The position numbers and the translations under genes are program-made. This document shows, in pieces, positions 7,735-14,838 of a DNA stretch of 18,090 nt (its first letter is position 1; each line of letters begins with the position of its first letter). The DNA comes from RGIG1959 sp045651865 (GTDB taxonomy: Bacteria; Bacillota; Clostridia; Oscillospirales; Acutalibacteraceae). Where the stretch lies: positions 1 to 18,090 of the forward strand of contig JAZRTC010000052.1 in assembly GCA_045651865.1 (NCBI GenBank), given 5' to 3'. Under the pieces are notes generated by a model. The model saw only the letters and a list, made by a program, of their open reading frames with translations, had not been told where the DNA came from and made no database searches.

Positions 7735-9999
7735 TTATTCGATAGAATCCTGATAAATAAACTCAACCGTCACAATTGTACCCAGCGGCACTTCCGTTCC
7801 GGGAGCGATGCTTTGCACGGAAGCCAGCGCGCCGCCGTCCTCCAGATCCGTTCCGCTCAGGTGCAGGTTCAGATCGTACATCGCCGCCAGCTCCGATGCG
7901 CCTGACACGGAATAGCCCGTGAAATCGGGAACGATTGTGGTTTCCGATTCAAAGCTGAGCTGATCGGTATACAGCACCACCGTGCCTTCGGCAGGAATGG
8001 TCTGACCCGCCTCGGGAACCTGCTTGACAACAGTTGCGCCGTCACCCTTCACGCGGACGGTCAGTCCTTCGTTTTGCACCATCGCTTCCGCGGTGCCGAT
8101 GTCCATTCCCTCCACCGCAGGTGTAATGCGGTTGAGATCAGCGAGCTCGCTTTGGGTATAGTGCGGTTCAATGCCGAGATACGGCAGGGTATCCTGCAGA
8201 ATTTTCTTGGCGACAGGCGCCGCGATCGTACCACCGTAGCGCACGGCGCACTGCGGCTCATCGATCAGCACCAGCACGGCAATCTGCGGATCATCCGCAG
8301 GTGCAAAGCCGCCGAACGACGCAACAACATTGCGGCCGCCCGTTTCGGTTTTCTCGGATGTACCGGTTTTACCTGCAACGCGGTAGCCCGCAACATACGC
8401 GTTTTTACCGCCGCCCGACTCAACCGCTACGCGAAGCAGCTCCGACACGCGCGAGGCGGTATCGGAGGAAATTACCTGCCGTTTGATGGTCGTGCCTGTG
8501 TTGGAAACTACATTGCCGTCTGCATCCAGCACCTGCTTGACAACATACGGCTGCAACAACTTGCCGCCGTTGGCAATCGACGAAATGGCGGTGATCATCT
8601 GAATCGGGGTCAGCTTGAAGGTCTGCCCCATCGAGGAAACCGCCAGCTGAACAGGATCCAGATCGTCCTGCGAGTGGTACAGGCTCTGCGAGATGGAACC
8701 CTCGCCGAGCATATCGATATCGGTGGTTTCGGTGAAACCGAAGCCCGTGTAATACTTGTAGAACAGATCGCGGCCGACCGACAGACCGATCTGAATAAAG
8801 GCAGGGTTGCAGGAATTACAGATGGCATCACCGAGCGATTGGCTGGAGTGTGCGTTGGGATACACATGGCAGTGAACCGTCGTATCCAGCACCGTTTCGG
8901 CGCCACCGCAGAAATACCCGCTGTTTTCCGTTGCAACACCTTCTTCAAGTGCCATCGCCGTGGTGAACATTTTGAACACCGAACCGGGTTCGTAATACTC
9001 GGAAATCGCTTTGTTCGTCCACTGCTTTTCGAGTGCCGCCACGACCGCCGCGGATTTTTCATCACCCGCAAGCTCGGCGATCGCTGCCGCTTCGTTGGCA
9101 TTCATCACCGTCATCGGGTCGTTGGGGTCGTAGTCATCCTTGGTTGCCATTGCCAGAATCGCGCCTGTTTTAACATCCATCACAATGGCGCACGCGCGGT
9201 TGGTCGCACCCGTCGTGAGCAATGCTTCTTCCAGATGCTTTTCACAGTAATGCTGCACCGTCTGATCAATGGACAGCACCAGACTGTTGCCGTCCTCGGC
9301 ATCCACCGTTTTTTCGTAGGACAGCAGATTGGGCAGATCCTCGCCCCAGCCGTTCTGTGCGGTAACAATGCGTCCCGCCTCGCCTTCCAGCAGGCTGTTA
9401 TATTCCGCTTCCAGACCGTACAGACCCGTGTTGTCCGCGCCCGTAAAGCCCAGTATGCAGGATGCCAGCGTGCCGTAAGGATACACGCGTTTGTAATCGG
9501 TGGTCAGGCGAAACACGCCGCCCATTTTATTCTCACGGACCCATTCGTCGAGCTTCTCGGCAAGCGGTCGTTCAATCTTGCTTTTGATCACCTCATACTG
9601 AGACTCAACACGGCACGCCTGCTTATACAGCTTTTCGCGGTCGACCTCGAGAAGCACCGACAGTTCATTGGCAATGAGCTGTCGCTCTTCTTCGCTTTCG
9701 ATCTGGTTAGGATCCATAATCACGGTCCACACCTGCATGCTTTCCGCGAGTGTTTCCATATTGGTGTCGTACATTGCGCCGCGGTTGGGCGAAATGATGC
9801 TGTCGGACAATTGTTGTTCCGTGGCACGGCGCTGCCAGTCATCCGTCTGGACAATCTGCAAAACCGCCAGACGACCGATGATCAGGCCGAATGCCACCAC
9901 CGTCAAAAGTGCAACAACCGCCATGGAGCGTTGCCACATTTCATGTGTGGGACGGCGGCTGGACGCGGCTTTTTCGCGTTTAGTATCCGATTCTCGCAT
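7735..9999 (-). CDS. ftsI: Class B penicillin-binding protein with two PASTA domains (FtsI/PBP2B/SpoVD type)
   Basis: A monofunctional D,D-transpeptidase that cross-links septal peptidoglycan beside FtsW. The protein has 754 residues. It has a short cytoplasmic N-terminus, one membrane anchor (about 26-49) and a PBP dimerisation domain (about 65-230, with ISPNRGAMYD at 69-78). The transpeptidase domain carries Ser340-Val-Phe-Lys343, Ser396-Cys-Asn398 and Lys544-Thr-Gly. Two C-terminal PASTA-like repeats follow (about 628-680 and 686-750). The ATG at 9999 has AAAGGAG nine bases upstream; a further in-frame ATG at 10032 lies before that site and is less likely. The domain layout resembles Bacillus PBP2B (two PASTA) more than SpoVD (one PASTA), but Clostridia often carry a single such gene here annotated SpoVD. 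It is separated from ftsL by an unusually long 183-bp gap. Confidence 0.94.
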   Translation of the reverse strand: MRESDTKREKAASSRRPTHEMWQRSMAVVALLTVVAFGLIIGRLAVLQIVQTDDWQRRATEQQLSDSIISPNRGAMYDTNMETLAESMQVWTVIMDPNQIESEEERQLIANELSVLLEVDREKLYKQACRVESQYEVIKSKIERPLAEKLDEWVRENKMGGVFRLTTDYKRVYPYGTLASCILGFTGADNTGLYGLEAEYNSLLEGEAGRIVTAQNGWGEDLPNLLSYEKTVDAEDGNSLVLSIDQTVQHYCEKHLEEALLTTGATNRACAIVMDVKTGAILAMATKDDYDPNDPMTVMNANEAAAIAELAGDEKSAAVVAALEKQWTNKAISEYYEPGSVFKMFTTAMALEEGVATENSGYFCGGAETVLDTTVHCHVYPNAHSSQSLGDAICNSCNPAFIQIGLSVGRDLFYKYYTGFGFTETTDIDMLGEGSISQSLYHSQDDLDPVQLAVSSMGQTFKLTPIQMITAISSIANGGKLLQPYVVKQVLDADGNVVSNTGTTIKRQVISSDTASRVSELLRVAVESGGGKNAYVAGYRVAGKTGTSEKTETGGRNVVASFGGFAPADDPQIAVLVLIDEPQCAVRYGGTIAAPVAKKILQDTLPYLGIEPHYTQSELADLNRITPAVEGMDIGTAEAMVQNEGLTVRVKGDGATVVKQVPEAGQTIPAEGTVVLYTDQLSFESETTIVPDFTGYSVSGASELAAMYDLNLHLSGTDLEDGGALASVQSIAPGTEVPLGTIVTVEFIYQDSIE

Positions 10000-10037
10000 T
10001 GCGGTTGACTCCTTTCTCAGACTGCGGCACAAAGCGC

Positions 10038-10078
10038 TAAAATAACAAACGAGAGTTAAGACACGACGATCTCAACTC
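10038..10078 (-). terminator. Terminator-like hairpin between ftsL and the PBP gene
   Basis: On the minus strand GAGTTGAGA (10070-10078) pairs with TCTTAACTC (10053-10061), nine pairs including one G-U, around an 8-base loop. A T-rich run, TCGTTTGTTATTTTA, follows directly. The shape is that of a moderate intrinsic terminator or attenuator inside the dcw operon. The U-run is interrupted, so partial read-through is likely. Confidence 0.45.
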
Positions 10079-10182
10079 CCGAAATGCGTGCGAACATCGG
10101 GCATGCGAGCCTCTTTACATTCGTATGCCGAAATTCAGCGGGTATTCATATTCCGTATAGGTTGACGGTCGTTTCAGCAATA

Positions 10183-10659
10183 TTATGCGTCAAACCAACC
10201 GGCGATCATCGCACCAATCGTTTCAAAAATGCCCTCGGGCGCCGGATCGGAAACTTCGATCTTGTCGCCGCCGTCCACCGTTATGTACTCGATCTGATGC
10301 GATTCGATCTTCTCCATGCCGTTTTCACGCGCATATGCATCCACGCTCTCAGCAGAGGTCTTTGCCGAAAGTTCGTTGGTCAGGCGGCTTGTCTCACTTT
10401 GCAGGATCGCCAGTTCCTCGCGGCTTGAGGAGATCTGATCGTTGAGCTCGGTAAGTTGAACACGGCTGACGATCATCAGCGCGAACACGGTCACAAGCAA
10501 AGCGGCAATCACAATATTATAAACCAGACGACCCTTGCGGGCGCGGCGTTCTTTCCGTTCCTGGATTTCGGCGGTCTTTTCGGGAGAGTTGACCGCGCGA
10601 AGCCGAGGCTGAGTTTCAAACAGGGAGAGATCATACGCTTCCGAGGAACCTCTTGCCAT
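10183..10659 (-). CDS. ftsL: FtsL/DivIC-like bitopic septum protein
   Basis: A 158-residue single-pass membrane protein in the ftsL position, between rsmH and the PBP gene. FtsL-type proteins form a coiled-coil complex with DivIC/FtsB and FtsQ/DivIB that activates FtsW and its PBP. Seen directly are a basic cytoplasmic region (about 31-45, rich in Arg/Lys/Glu), one membrane segment (about 46-66) and a heptad-like coiled coil (about 67-104, with Asn/Leu/Glu/Arg spacing). The FtsL-like Y-A-R-E-N-G-M segment follows at 109-115. An acidic tail ends in a short amphipathic piece, IFETIGAMIAGWF. The ATG at 10659 has GGAAGGA seven to eight bases upstream. It starts 17 bp after rsmH. Sequence similarity within this family is weak, so the call rests on topology and position. 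Confidence 0.85.
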   Translation of the reverse strand: MARGSSEAYDLSLFETQPRLRAVNSPEKTAEIQERKERRARKGRLVYNIVIAALLVTVFALMIVSRVQLTELNDQISSSREELAILQSETSRLTNELSAKTSAESVDAYARENGMEKIESHQIEYITVDGGDKIEVSDPAPEGIFETIGAMIAGWFDA

Positions 10660-10676
10660 GGCTATCCTTCCTTTCC

Positions 10677-11627
10677 TTATCTGTATCGTTCATGCAGTTT
10701 TTTTACACAGCGCAAGGTGGCACTGCGACTGCGGGGGTTATCGAGAAGTTCCTGTTCGCTTGCACGGACAGGCTTGCGGGTAACAAGTTCAGCGGCGGGT
10801 GTGTGTCCGCAAGTACACACCGGCGCCTGCGGCGGGCAGATGCAACCTTGCCGCCACTCGGCAAAGCGTTGCTTGACCATGCGATCTTCCAACGAATGGA
10901 AAGTGATGATCGCCAGCCGTCCGCCGACATCGAGCAGGTCAAACGCCGTATCCAGCGCTCTCGAAAGGCAACCGAGTTCGTCGTTGACCTCAATGCGAAG
11001 GGCTTGAAATACACGGCGGGCAGGATGCTTGTCCCGTCTTGCCGCCGCAGGAACAGCCGCCTTGATCAGCTCGGCGAGCTGCAGAGTTGTTTCAATCGGA
11101 GTATGTTCGCGCTCACGCACGATTGCCGCCGCGATGCGACGGGAAAACTTTTCTTCACCGTAACGGAAGAAAATATCCGCGAGTTGTTCCTCGCTCATGG
11201 TATTGCAAAGATCCGCGGCGGTTGTTCCCTCCTGACTCATCCGCATATCCAGCGGTGCGTCCTCATGGAACGAAAAGCCGCGCGCGCCGTCATCCAGCTG
11301 ATGGGACGACACGCCGATATCCATTAAAATGCCGTCCACCTTGCTCACACCGCGCTGTGCAAGCACCGCATCCATATTGGCAAAGTTGGTGCGGATCACC
11401 GTGGCAGGGAGTCCTTCCAACCGCGCAGAGGCGACCGCAATCGCGTCGGGGTCCTGATCCAGCGCATACAGATGACCGCTCTCAAGCGCCGAAGCAATGG
11501 CGAAAGAATGTCCGCCGCCGCCTGCCGTGCCGTCCACATAAATCCCGTCCGGTTGCACGCAAAGTGCCTGAAGAACCGGCTCCAGAAGCACGGGTAAATG
11601 ATATCCGCTTCCCGGCACTTTCGCCAC
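10677..11627 (-). CDS. rsmH: 16S rRNA (cytosine(1402)-N(4))-methyltransferase RsmH (MraW)
   Basis: RsmH is an S-adenosylmethionine-dependent enzyme that methylates N4 of C1402 in the decoding centre of 16S rRNA. It is a standard dcw member. The protein has 316 residues. Motifs are HLPVLLEPVL (10-19), the SAM loop VDGTAGGGGHS (31-41), ALDQDPDA (55-62) and MDIGVSSHQLD (102-112). RGFSF, FQALRIEVN (207-215) and ITFHSLEDRMVK (241-252) follow, and the Cys-rich CICPPQAPVCTCG stretch (262-274) that is usual in the family. The start is GTG at 11627, with AAGGCGGTGA about nine bases before it, the same signal as at ftsQ. It lies 166 bp after mraZ, with its own promoter in that gap. Confidence 0.97.
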   Translation of the reverse strand: MAKVPGSGYHLPVLLEPVLQALCVQPDGIYVDGTAGGGGHSFAIASALESGHLYALDQDPDAIAVASARLEGLPATVIRTNFANMDAVLAQRGVSKVDGILMDIGVSSHQLDDGARGFSFHEDAPLDMRMSQEGTTAADLCNTMSEEQLADIFFRYGEEKFSRRIAAAIVREREHTPIETTLQLAELIKAAVPAAARRDKHPARRVFQALRIEVNDELGCLSRALDTAFDLLDVGGRLAIITFHSLEDRMVKQRFAEWRQGCICPPQAPVCTCGHTPAAELVTRKPVRASEQELLDNPRSRSATLRCVKKLHERYR

Positions 11628-11656
11628 TGTTCTTCACCGCCTTTTGCATTGTCATT

Positions 11657-11685
11657 ATTATAGCATAAATCGTTACAATACACAA
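11657..11685 (-). promoter_or_regulatory. Sigma-A-type promoter for rsmH
   Basis: Minus-strand TTGTGT (11680-11685), 17-base spacer and a perfect TATAAT (11657-11662), about 30 bases before the rsmH GTG codon. It lies in the AT-rich gap after mraZ and would allow rsmH and following genes to be transcribed without mraZ. Sequence-based inference. Confidence 0.65.
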
Positions 11686-11702
11686 GCATTTTTGCAAACA
11701 AA

Positions 11703-11719
11703 TTGTAACTTTTTGTAAC
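11703..11719. promoter_or_regulatory. Phased TTGTAAC repeats upstream of the rsmH promoter
   Basis: Two TTGTAAC copies start at 11703 and 11713, one helical turn apart. A third copy in inverted orientation lies at 11672-11678, inside the rsmH promoter spacer. The paired repeats sit about 18 bases upstream of the -35 element. The half-site resembles the TGTAA(C/T/A) of WalR boxes, but the gap is four bases and not the usual five, so no regulator is assigned. Confidence 0.35.
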
Positions 11720-11729
11720 TGTTTTCCGT

Positions 11730-11758
11730 AAATCTTGCGAAAGTATTTCGTGAGATTT
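11730..11758. repeat. Two-part inverted repeat between mraZ and rsmH
   Basis: On the plus strand AAATCT (11730-11735) and CGAAA (11738-11742) face TTTCG (11746-11750) and AGATTT (11753-11758) across a 3-base loop. A symmetric TG/TG internal loop separates the two stems. There are eleven pairs in all. No T-run follows on the minus strand, so it does not look like a terminator. It may be an operator or an RNA processing structure. Confidence 0.45.
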
Positions 11759-11793
11759 TTGTGCAATTCGAACAATAAACAGACTGGTAAATA

Positions 11794-12213
11794 TTACAAA
11801 CCAAGCGCTGCCAGCTCTTCCATAATATTCTCATCGGTCATACCGCCGACAAGCTCATTATACAGGGTGGGATCCCAGATCTCCGCGCGTCCTGCACCGG
11901 CACCGATCACCAGTGCTTCCTTCTTGAGTTGGGCATGTTCCAGCAGGTGTTTGGGGATGAGCGCGCGGCCCTGTGCGTCCAGCGTCACATCCACCGCATT
12001 GGAGGACAGATAGCGCAGAAGCGGACGAGCTTTCGTCATCGGGAGTTCTTCAAGCTTCTGAAGCATCGCGTCCCAGCTTTCCATGGTGTACAAGCTGACG
12101 CAGGGTTCCATCACCGCCGCTGCCACAAATGTGTCGCCGAGCACTTCACGGATTTTTGCCGGAATAATCAGACGACCTTTGGTATCGATATTGTGAGAAT
12201 AGCGTCCGCGCAT
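11794..12213 (-). CDS. mraZ: Transcriptional regulator MraZ
   Basis: MraZ is a ring-forming DNA-binding protein with two SpoVT/AbrB-like domains. It represses its own dcw operon in several bacteria. The protein has 139 residues. The two signature turns are DTKGRLIIPAKIRE (10-23) and DAQGRALIPKHLLEHA (79-94), each with the DxxGR core. The open frame extends upstream, but the ATG at 12213 has AAAGGAGGTG seven to eight bases before it, and MRGRYSHNIDTKGR is the expected N-terminus. It is the first gene of the cluster, behind its own promoter and candidate MraZ boxes. The length is slightly short compared with the usual 140-150 residues. Confidence 0.96.
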   Translation of the reverse strand: MRGRYSHNIDTKGRLIIPAKIREVLGDTFVAAAVMEPCVSLYTMESWDAMLQKLEELPMTKARPLLRYLSSNAVDVTLDAQGRALIPKHLLEHAQLKKEALVIGAGAGRAEIWDPTLYNELVGGMTDENIMEELAALGL

Positions 12214-12298
12214 CGCTGTACACCTCCTTTGGGAACGAATTTTACAAGAAAACGCAGCCGAAAATGTGGAAAAGTCGGTGGATAAAGTGAAAAAATCA

Positions 12299-12333
12299 CC
12301 ACTTTCCACCACAATCACGGCAAAACCCGCCAC
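12299..12333 (-). promoter_or_regulatory. Candidate MraZ operator boxes
   Basis: On the minus strand GTGG cores lie at 12330-12333, 12309-12312 and 12299-12302. The distances are 21 and 10 bases, so all three face about the same side of the helix. Two of them have the form AAAGTGG, and an overlapping GTGG adds a GTGGTGG run. They start just downstream of the mraZ -10 element. Repeated GTGG/TGGG-type boxes at this place are the known MraZ binding pattern. The assignment is by position and motif only. Confidence 0.6.
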
Positions 12334-12342
12334 TTTTTCTTC

Positions 12343-12371
12343 ATTATACTGTACTATTTCGGAAAATGCAA
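12343..12371 (-). promoter_or_regulatory. Sigma-A-type promoter of mraZ and the dcw operon
   Basis: Minus-strand TTGCAT (12366-12371), 17-base spacer and a perfect TATAAT (12343-12348). Transcription would start near 12336, leaving a leader of roughly 120 bases that contains the GTGG boxes and the strong mraZ ribosome binding site. Confidence 0.75.
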
Positions 12372-12418
12372 GGGGGTAAGAAGAAAAAAGTTAAAAAATT
12401 TTAACCATTTTCGGGCAT

Positions 12419-12453
12419 AAAAAAACAGCCGCCGGGACAAGATGTCCCAGCGG
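12419..12453 (-). terminator. Intrinsic terminator of glyS
   Basis: The minus-strand arms CCGCTGGGACA (12443-12453) and TGTCCCGGCGG (12429-12439) form 11 pairs with one G-U around a TCT loop. CTG and seven T residues (12419-12425) follow. It lies 27 bases after the glyS stop and separates glyS from the mraZ promoter. Confidence 0.9.
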
Positions 12454-12479
12454 GTGTTGTTCGTTATAAAACAGACGGA

Positions 12480-13853
12480 TTAAAACGCCATTTTCTGTGC
12501 GATGTAGTCGGCGAGAGCTTCGATCTTGACGCGCTCCTGCTCCATCGTATCGCGGTCACGCACGGTCACGCAACCGTCCTCCTCGGACTCAAAGTCGTAG
12601 GTGATGCAAAGCGGGGTGCCGATCTCATCCTGACGGCGATAACGCTTGCCGATCGAGCCTGCGTCGTCATAATCCACCATAAACAGCGGAGCAAGACGGT
12701 CGCGGACTGCCTTTGCCTGCTCGCCGAGCTTCTTGGACAGCGGGAGAACCGCCGCCTTGAACGGTGCAAGGGCGGGATGCAGGCGGAGCACCACGCGGGT
12801 GTCCTTCTCGTCGAGCTTCTCCTCGTCGTATGCTTCGCAGAGGAACGCGAGAAGCACACGGTCAGCACCAAGCGACGGCTCGATGACATACGGGATATAA
12901 TGCTCGTTGGTCTCGGGATCGAAATACTCGAGCTTCTGACCCGAATGATTGCTGTGCTGGGTCAGGTCGAAGTCGGTGCGGTCGGCAATACCCCACAGCT
13001 CGCCCCAGCCGAACGGGAACATAAACTCAAAATCGGTGGTGGCATTGGAATAGTGCGACAGCTCCTTCTGGTCGTGATCGCGGAGCTTGAGGTTTTCGTC
13101 CTTCATGCCGAGGGACAGCAGCCACTTGTGGCAAAAATCTTTCCAGAATGCAAACCACTCAAGGTCGGTGCCGGGCTTGCAGAAGAACTCCAGCTCCATC
13201 TGCTCGAACTCGCGGGTACGGAAGATGAAGTTGCCGGGAGTGATCTCGTTGCGGAAGCTCTTGCCGATCTGCGCCACGCCGAAGGGCAGCTTGCGGCGGG
13301 TGGTGCGCTGAACATTGGAGAAGTTAACGAAGATACCCTGCGCCGTTTCGGGGCGGAGATACATCTCGCTCTTCGCGTCCTCGGTGACACCCTGGAAGGT
13401 CTTGAACATCAGGTTGAAGGTGCGGATATCGGTGAAGTTCGCTTCACCGCACTCGGGGCAGACGATATTGTTATCATCAATGTACTTCTTCATCTCCTCG
13501 AAGCTCCAGCCGCCGGGGTTCTCGCCGCGCTCCTCGATGAGTTTGTCGGCGCGATGACGGGTCTTGCAGCTCTTGCAGTCCATCAGCGGGTCGGAGAAGT
13601 TGCCGACATGGCCCGATGCCACCCACACCTGCGGGTTCATCAGGATCGCGCTGTCAAGACCGACATTGTAGGGGCTTTCCTGCACAAACTTTTTCCACCA
13701 GGCCTTCTTGATGTTGTTCTTCAGCTCCACACCGAGAGGGCCGTAGTCCCACGAGTTGGCAAGGCCGCCGTAGATATCCGAACCGGGATAGACATAGCCA
13801 CGGCTCTTGCACAAGGCGACGATGGTTTCCATTGATTTTTCACAGTTGTTCAT
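12480..13853 (-). CDS. glyS: Glycyl-tRNA synthetase, single-chain class II type
   Basis: It charges tRNA-Gly with glycine in the cytoplasm. The protein has 457 residues and is of the homodimeric archaeal/eukaryotic-like type found in many Firmicutes, not the alpha2beta2 type. Visible features are YPGSDIYGGLANSWDYGPLG (22-41) and a zinc-site pair C93xxC96 and C132xxC135. Class II motif 2 follows (GKSFRNEI, then FRTREFEQMELEFF at 211-224) and motif 3 (EPSLGADRVLLAFL, 325-338). The C-terminal anticodon-binding domain begins near LHPALAPFKAAVLPLS (358-373). The ATG at 13853 has AAAGGAG nine bases upstream; an upstream in-frame ATG at 13874 precedes that site and is rejected. It is a single-gene unit with its own promoter and terminator. 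The leader is too short for a T-box. Confidence 0.97.
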   Translation of the reverse strand: MNNCEKSMETIVALCKSRGYVYPGSDIYGGLANSWDYGPLGVELKNNIKKAWWKKFVQESPYNVGLDSAILMNPQVWVASGHVGNFSDPLMDCKSCKTRHRADKLIEERGENPGGWSFEEMKKYIDDNNIVCPECGEANFTDIRTFNLMFKTFQGVTEDAKSEMYLRPETAQGIFVNFSNVQRTTRRKLPFGVAQIGKSFRNEITPGNFIFRTREFEQMELEFFCKPGTDLEWFAFWKDFCHKWLLSLGMKDENLKLRDHDQKELSHYSNATTDFEFMFPFGWGELWGIADRTDFDLTQHSNHSGQKLEYFDPETNEHYIPYVIEPSLGADRVLLAFLCEAYDEEKLDEKDTRVVLRLHPALAPFKAAVLPLSKKLGEQAKAVRDRLAPLFMVDYDDAGSIGKRYRRQDEIGTPLCITYDFESEEDGCVTVRDRDTMEQERVKIEALADYIAQKMAF

Positions 13854-13904
13854 TTGAATTGACTCCTTTCGCATGGCTGGCTGCCATGAGATATATTCTT
13901 ATTT

Positions 13905-13932
13905 ATTATACACGGATTCAACAAAAAATCAA
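13905..13932 (-). promoter_or_regulatory. Sigma-A-type promoter of glyS
   Basis: Minus-strand TTGATT (13927-13932), 16-base spacer and a perfect TATAAT (13905-13910), about 50 bases before the glyS start. It is divergent from the lipoprotein promoter in a shared 139-bp gap. Confidence 0.6.
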
Positions 13933-13944
13933 GTAGGGATTTAC

Positions 13945-13973
13945 TTGCGAAACCGCTTTCTTTGTGCTACCAT
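13945..13973 (+). promoter_or_regulatory. Possible promoter of the lipoprotein gene
   Basis: TTGCGA (13945-13950), 17-base spacer and TACCAT (13968-13973), which matches four of six -10 positions. It would give a very short leader ahead of the GGAGG at 13980. The match is moderate. Confidence 0.4.
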
Positions 13974-13992
13974 AATTTTGGAGGTGATGTAT

Positions 13993-14784
13993 ATGAAACG
14001 AATCGGTATTTTACTCCTGACAGCAACATTGTCATTGACGGCAAGCGGGTGTATCGAGCCGTCGCTTTCATCCAATCCTGTCAGCAACACTACCGCTGTC
14101 ACAACAACCTCCGCAACCGTTGTCACGGCGACCTGCACAACCACCGCACCTCAGCCTTCGCACTCTCCCCTTTTTCTGGACGGCATAAACACACACGAGG
14201 TGATCACCTGGTTTAACGAAGTGTGTCTCAACGCAGAATTTGTCAACAGCGGCGATGCAACACGCCTGCAAAAATGGTATGCCCCGATCCGCTACAGCGT
14301 GCGCGGCACTCCCACCGACGCCGACCTTGCCGTAATTTCGGGATTTGCCGCCTATGCCAACACAATCGAAGGATTCCCCGGCATGCGACAAGCCGATGAA
14401 ACAGATTACGGCAATCTGCAGATCCGTTTTTGCTCACAGCAAGAGCTCATCGACATCCTCGGTGATACATTCCAAGGACAAGACGGCGGTGTAACCTTCT
14501 GGTATGACGGCGACAACCGCATCTATCAGGCGACAATCTGCATCCGCAACGATCTCGATCAACATCTGCGAAACGCTGTTATTTTGGAAGAACTGTACAA
14601 TGGACTCGGTCCCATCCAGGATACCGCTCTGCGACCCGACAGTGTTATCTATGCAGAGTTTTCCGAGCCACAGGCATTGACCGCCGTTGACAAACTGTTG
14701 CTGAAGCTTTTATATCACCCGCAAATGGCGTGCGGCATGGATGCCACCGAATGTGAAACCGTGATACGGCAGTTATATTATTGA
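13993..14784 (+). CDS. DUF2927-like lipoprotein
   Basis: A 263-residue predicted lipoprotein of unknown function. It begins MKRIGILLLTATLSLTASGC: a basic start, hydrophobic core and a lipobox-like A-S-G-C with lipidated Cys20. A long Ser/Thr/Val linker (about 21-58) should hold the domain off the membrane. The rest (about 60-263) resembles the DUF2927 family. It has a segment around TFWYDGDNRIYQATICIRND (168-187), ILEELYNGLGPIQD (197-210) where the family has a conserved Glu-rich helix, RPDSVIY, and the closing LTAVDKLLLKLLYHPQM (229-245) with a following GMD. Some relatives are suspected metalloprotease relatives, but no HExxH is present. The ATG at 13993 is eight bases after GGAGG; the ATG at 13987 abuts it and is less likely. 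Family assignment is from memory of these motifs and is moderately sure. Confidence 0.7.
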   Translation: MKRIGILLLTATLSLTASGCIEPSLSSNPVSNTTAVTTTSATVVTATCTTTAPQPSHSPLFLDGINTHEVITWFNEVCLNAEFVNSGDATRLQKWYAPIRYSVRGTPTDADLAVISGFAAYANTIEGFPGMRQADETDYGNLQIRFCSQQELIDILGDTFQGQDGGVTFWYDGDNRIYQATICIRNDLDQHLRNAVILEELYNGLGPIQDTALRPDSVIYAEFSEPQALTAVDKLLLKLLYHPQMACGMDATECETVIRQLYY

Positions 14785-14789
14785 TAACA

Positions 14790-14824
14790 ACACAGCCCTG
14801 TGCAGAGATTGCACAGGGCTGTGT
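14790..14824. terminator. Bidirectional terminator between convergent genes
   Basis: A perfect 15-bp stem (14790-14804 with 14810-14824, arm ACACAGCCCTGTGCA) closes a 5-base loop. It is followed on the plus strand by TTTATTCTGTTATTAT. It lies five bases after the lipoprotein stop and 14 bases from the symporter stop, so it serves both convergent genes. The U-tract is weaker in the minus direction. Confidence 0.9.
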
Positions 14825-14838
14825 TTATTCTGTTATTA

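Noticed and set aside
4414..10008. Very long plus-strand open frames (598, 471 and 644 codons) opposite ftsW/mraY, murE and the PBP gene
   Set aside because: They lie exactly antisense to well-conserved genes, have His/Arg/Gln-rich low-sense translations, lack proper ribosome binding sites and match no family. They are mirror frames of GC-biased coding sequence.
10120..10147. Sigma-E-like promoter (GAATACC, 13 bases, CATACGAA on the minus strand) before the PBP gene, as expected for a spoVD
   Set aside because: The -10 matches only partly, the spacing is one base or more short and the -35 is weak. It is not enough to call sporulation control.
13854..13992. T-box leader for glyS
   Set aside because: The glyS leader is at most about 50 bases, with no specifier stem, T-box motif or leader terminator.
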